Part shown: piece after piece, positions 6,025 through 7,401 of the stretch | Position numbering within the stretch: the stretch's first letter is position 1 | How the letters are laid out: every line of letters begins with the position of its first letter | DNA from: JBKHDT01 sp049974825 | Lineage (GTDB): Bacteria > Pseudomonadota > Gammaproteobacteria > Halothiobacillales > Halothiobacillaceae | NCBI GenBank assembly: GCA_049974825.1 | Contig: JBNGDJ010000113.1 | Location: 1 to 7,401, forward strand | DNA: 7,401 nucleotides | Direction: 5' to 3' | The notes under the pieces: model-generated | The model's input: the letters and a program-made list of their open reading frames with translations, nothing else | Told to the model about the DNA's origin: nothing | Database searches by the model: none | Position numbers and translations under genes: made by a program

Positions 6025-7316
6025 CAGATGCGCAGGTCCACGTAGGCTTCGGCCCGCTGGCGACGAATCCAGGACAGAAGGTCTTCTTCGGCCTTGCGCT
6101 CGCCAATGGCTTGCCTGGCTTCGGCTCGGAGCTGTTCCTCGGGTACCTCGACTTCGCGACGGTCTTCGACCAGCAGGAAGTGCCACCCGAACTGGCTTCG
6201 GAATACCGGGCTGATTTCGCCGATGGCCGTGCGGTTGGCCATCTGTTCGAACTCCTCGACCATCACACCCGGCTTGACCCAGCCCAGGTCGCCGCCGCGC
6301 GCGGCAGAACCGCGGTCGTCCGAGGCCTCCGATGCCACCTCGGCGAAGGAGGCGCCGTCGAGTACCTGCTGGCGCAGGCTTTCGGCCCTGCGACGGGCTT
6401 CATCATCGGGCGTGGCCTCGTCCGGCTGGACCAGGACATGACGGATGCGTGACTCGACAACCTGTACGGCGCCCCCGGTTTCGCGCTTGTCGGCCAGCTT
6501 CACGACGTGAAACCCGTTCGGGCTTCGGATCGGTTCGGCAATCTGCCCCGGTTCCATGGTCTGCACGGTTTCCACGAACAGGGTCGGGATACGCGAGAGA
6601 TCGCGCCAGCCCAGGTCACCGCCATCCAGCGCGTTCGGGGCGTCCGAGCGTTCGGCGGATACCTGCTCGAAGGGTTTGGAGCGCAGCTCCTCGACAATGG
6701 CCTCCACCCGGTCGCGGGCCTCGGCGACCTCTTCGGAGCGGGCATTTTCCGGAACGGCGACAAGGATCTGCTGCAAACGGTATTCGGCGCCCGCCTCGTC
6801 GCGCGAAAAGGTTTCGAGATATTCCTCGATTTCCCGTTCGCTGACCTGCACCCGCTCGTAGACTTCCCGCTGGTGCAGCTGGTTGAGGATGATCTCCTCC
6901 CGGATCTGCTCGCGGTAGGACGAGAAGGAAATACCTTCGCGTGCCAGCGTCTCCTGCAGCTGGGGAAGGGTCAGGCCGTTGTTCCGGGCAATCCCGGTGA
7001 TGGTGCGTTCCAGCGTGGTGTCATCGACCCGAATGCCAAGCTGTTCGGCGCGTTCAAGCTGGACGCGATTGCCGATCATCCGGTCGAGCACTTGCCGCGA
7101 AAGGGCCCGGAACTCGGGGCCGGAATCGGTTCGCAGCCCGACCTGGCGGGCAACGACCCGGGTCTCCTCCATCAGCTGACGTTCGGTGATTACGCTGTCG
7201 TTGACCACCGCGACGATCCGGTCAAGCGGCTCCTCGGCCAGAGCCGGGAGCATTGCGGACGGCAGTAGTGCGGCGGTCAGGGCGAAGGACAGAATCAGGC
7301 GCTGGTATGGCTTCAT
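6024..7316 (-). CDS. surA: Periplasmic chaperone / peptidyl-prolyl isomerase SurA
   Basis: SurA escorts unfolded outer-membrane beta-barrel proteins through the periplasm to the BAM complex. The precursor is 430 residues, matching the E. coli length. A Sec signal peptide (hydrophobic LILSFALTAALLPSAMLPALA, given here as residues 7-27) likely ends after ALA at 27. Mature SurA begins EEPLDRIVAVVNDSVIT, followed by the helical chaperone domain (about 30-170), parvulin domain 1 (about 178-277, with GGDLGW at 232-237), parvulin domain 2 (about 289-386, GGDLGW at 341-346) and a C-terminal helix. The ATG at 7316 is chosen because it yields this signal peptide; an in-frame ATG at 7391 would add sequence encoded by the palindromes. 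No clear SD precedes 7316. It is the first gene seen in the operon; lptD is usually next upstream but lies outside the window. Confidence 0.97.
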   Translation of the reverse strand: MKPYQRLILSFALTAALLPSAMLPALAEEPLDRIVAVVNDSVITERQLMEETRVVARQVGLRTDSGPEFRALSRQVLDRMIGNRVQLERAEQLGIRVDDTTLERTITGIARNNGLTLPQLQETLAREGISFSSYREQIREEIILNQLHQREVYERVQVSEREIEEYLETFSRDEAGAEYRLQQILVAVPENARSEEVAEARDRVEAIVEELRSKPFEQVSAERSDAPNALDGGDLGWRDLSRIPTLFVETVQTMEPGQIAEPIRSPNGFHVVKLADKRETGGAVQVVESRIRHVLVQPDEATPDDEARRRAESLRQQVLDGASFAEVASEASDDRGSAARGGDLGWVKPGVMVEEFEQMANRTAIGEISPVFRSQFGWHFLLVEDRREVEVPEEQLRAEARQAIGERKAEEDLLSWIRRQRAEAYVDLRI

Positions 7317-7350
7317 GATGTTTGATTGGTGCTTGGCGTGTGTTCGGTTA

Positions 7351-7380
7351 GGGAATCTCTGCACGAATGCAGAGATTCCC
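7351..7380. repeat. Perfect palindromic repeat, copy B (upstream of surA)
   Basis: GGGAATCTCTGCA (7351-7363) and TGCAGAGATTCCC (7368-7380) form a perfect 13-bp inverted repeat around a 4-nt centre, CGAA on the plus strand and TTCG on the minus strand. If transcribed towards surA it would give a very stable hairpin with a UUCG loop, ending 34 nt before the start codon. No T run follows in either direction. Its half-sites match those at 481-527, which points to a dispersed repeat family. Confidence 0.75.
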
Positions 7381-7383
7381 GAT

Positions 7384-7401
7384 TGGGGCATGGATGCCCC
7401 A
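7384..7401. repeat. Palindrome TGGGGCA/TGCCCCA at the window edge
   Basis: TGGGGCA (7384-7390) and TGCCCCA (7395-7401) form a perfect 7-bp inverted repeat around a 4-nt centre that itself could extend the pairing by one base. It sits 3 bp from the palindrome at 7351-7380, so a transcript entering surA from upstream would carry two hairpins in tandem. It reaches the last base of the window and may continue. It could be the end of the upstream gene's transcript or part of a composite repeat. Confidence 0.5.

Noticed and set aside
6507..7268. Plus-strand ORF of 253 codons opposite surA
   Set aside because: Antisense to the surA domains, which carry clear parvulin motifs; explained by GC-rich codon bias.
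7317..7380. Sigma-E type promoter for surA (GGAATCT as a -35 box)
   Set aside because: The match is partial, lies inside the palindrome arm, and no proper -10 box occurs at the right distance.
7317..7391. N-terminal extension of surA to an ATG at 7391
   Set aside because: The extra 25 residues are encoded by the palindromes and would bury the signal peptide.

Overview
The window is GC-rich chromosomal DNA from a gammaproteobacterium, read entirely from the minus strand. The run surA-pdxA-rsmA-(pgl)-apaG-apaH followed by rpe-gph-trpE combines two gene orders familiar from Gammaproteobacteria: surA-pdxA-rsmA-apaG-apaH (as in E. coli) and rpe-gph-trpE (as in Pseudomonas). I cannot name the genus from sequence alone. 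A high-GC lineage outside the Enterobacterales is the best guess. All eight complete proteins look intact, with expected lengths and active-site residues. There are no mobile genes, tRNA or rRNA genes, or CRISPR arrays.

Layout in transcription order (high to low coordinates). At 7317-7401, upstream of surA, there are two adjacent perfect palindromes. The block 7316-2272 holds surA, pdxA, rsmA, pgl, apaG and apaH. It is packed very tightly: surA/pdxA share one base (TGATG), pdxA/rsmA and pgl/apaG share ATGA, and the other two gaps are 22 and 25 bp. This is almost certainly one operon. A 227-bp gap (2045-2271) holds short inverted repeats and an AT-richer patch. Then come rpe (2044-1352), a 76-bp gap with a GC hairpin, and gph (1275-607). 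A 301-bp gap (306-606) precedes trpE, which is cut by the window edge after 101 residues.

The genes cover outer-membrane protein folding (SurA), vitamin B6 synthesis (PdxA), 16S rRNA dimethylation (RsmA), Ap4A metabolism (ApaG, ApaH), the pentose phosphate pathway (Pgl, Rpe), phosphoglycolate salvage (Gph) and tryptophan synthesis (TrpE). The unusual gene is pgl, inserted between rsmA and apaG, which are directly adjacent in the classical cluster.

Three non-coding signals deserve a second look. (1) A palindromic element with half-sites GGGnnTCTCTGCA / TGCAGAGnTTCCC occurs twice, about 6.9 kb apart, once in the gph-trpE gap and once upstream of surA. It looks like a dispersed intergenic repeat family. 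(2) A 19-codon ORF with tandem Trp codons lies just after gph and before trpE, in a plausible place for a trp leader peptide, although a convincing attenuator is not visible. (3) surA has no recognisable Shine-Dalgarno sequence and follows two stable potential RNA hairpins. I see no wholly new system here; the region is mainly conserved housekeeping genes.
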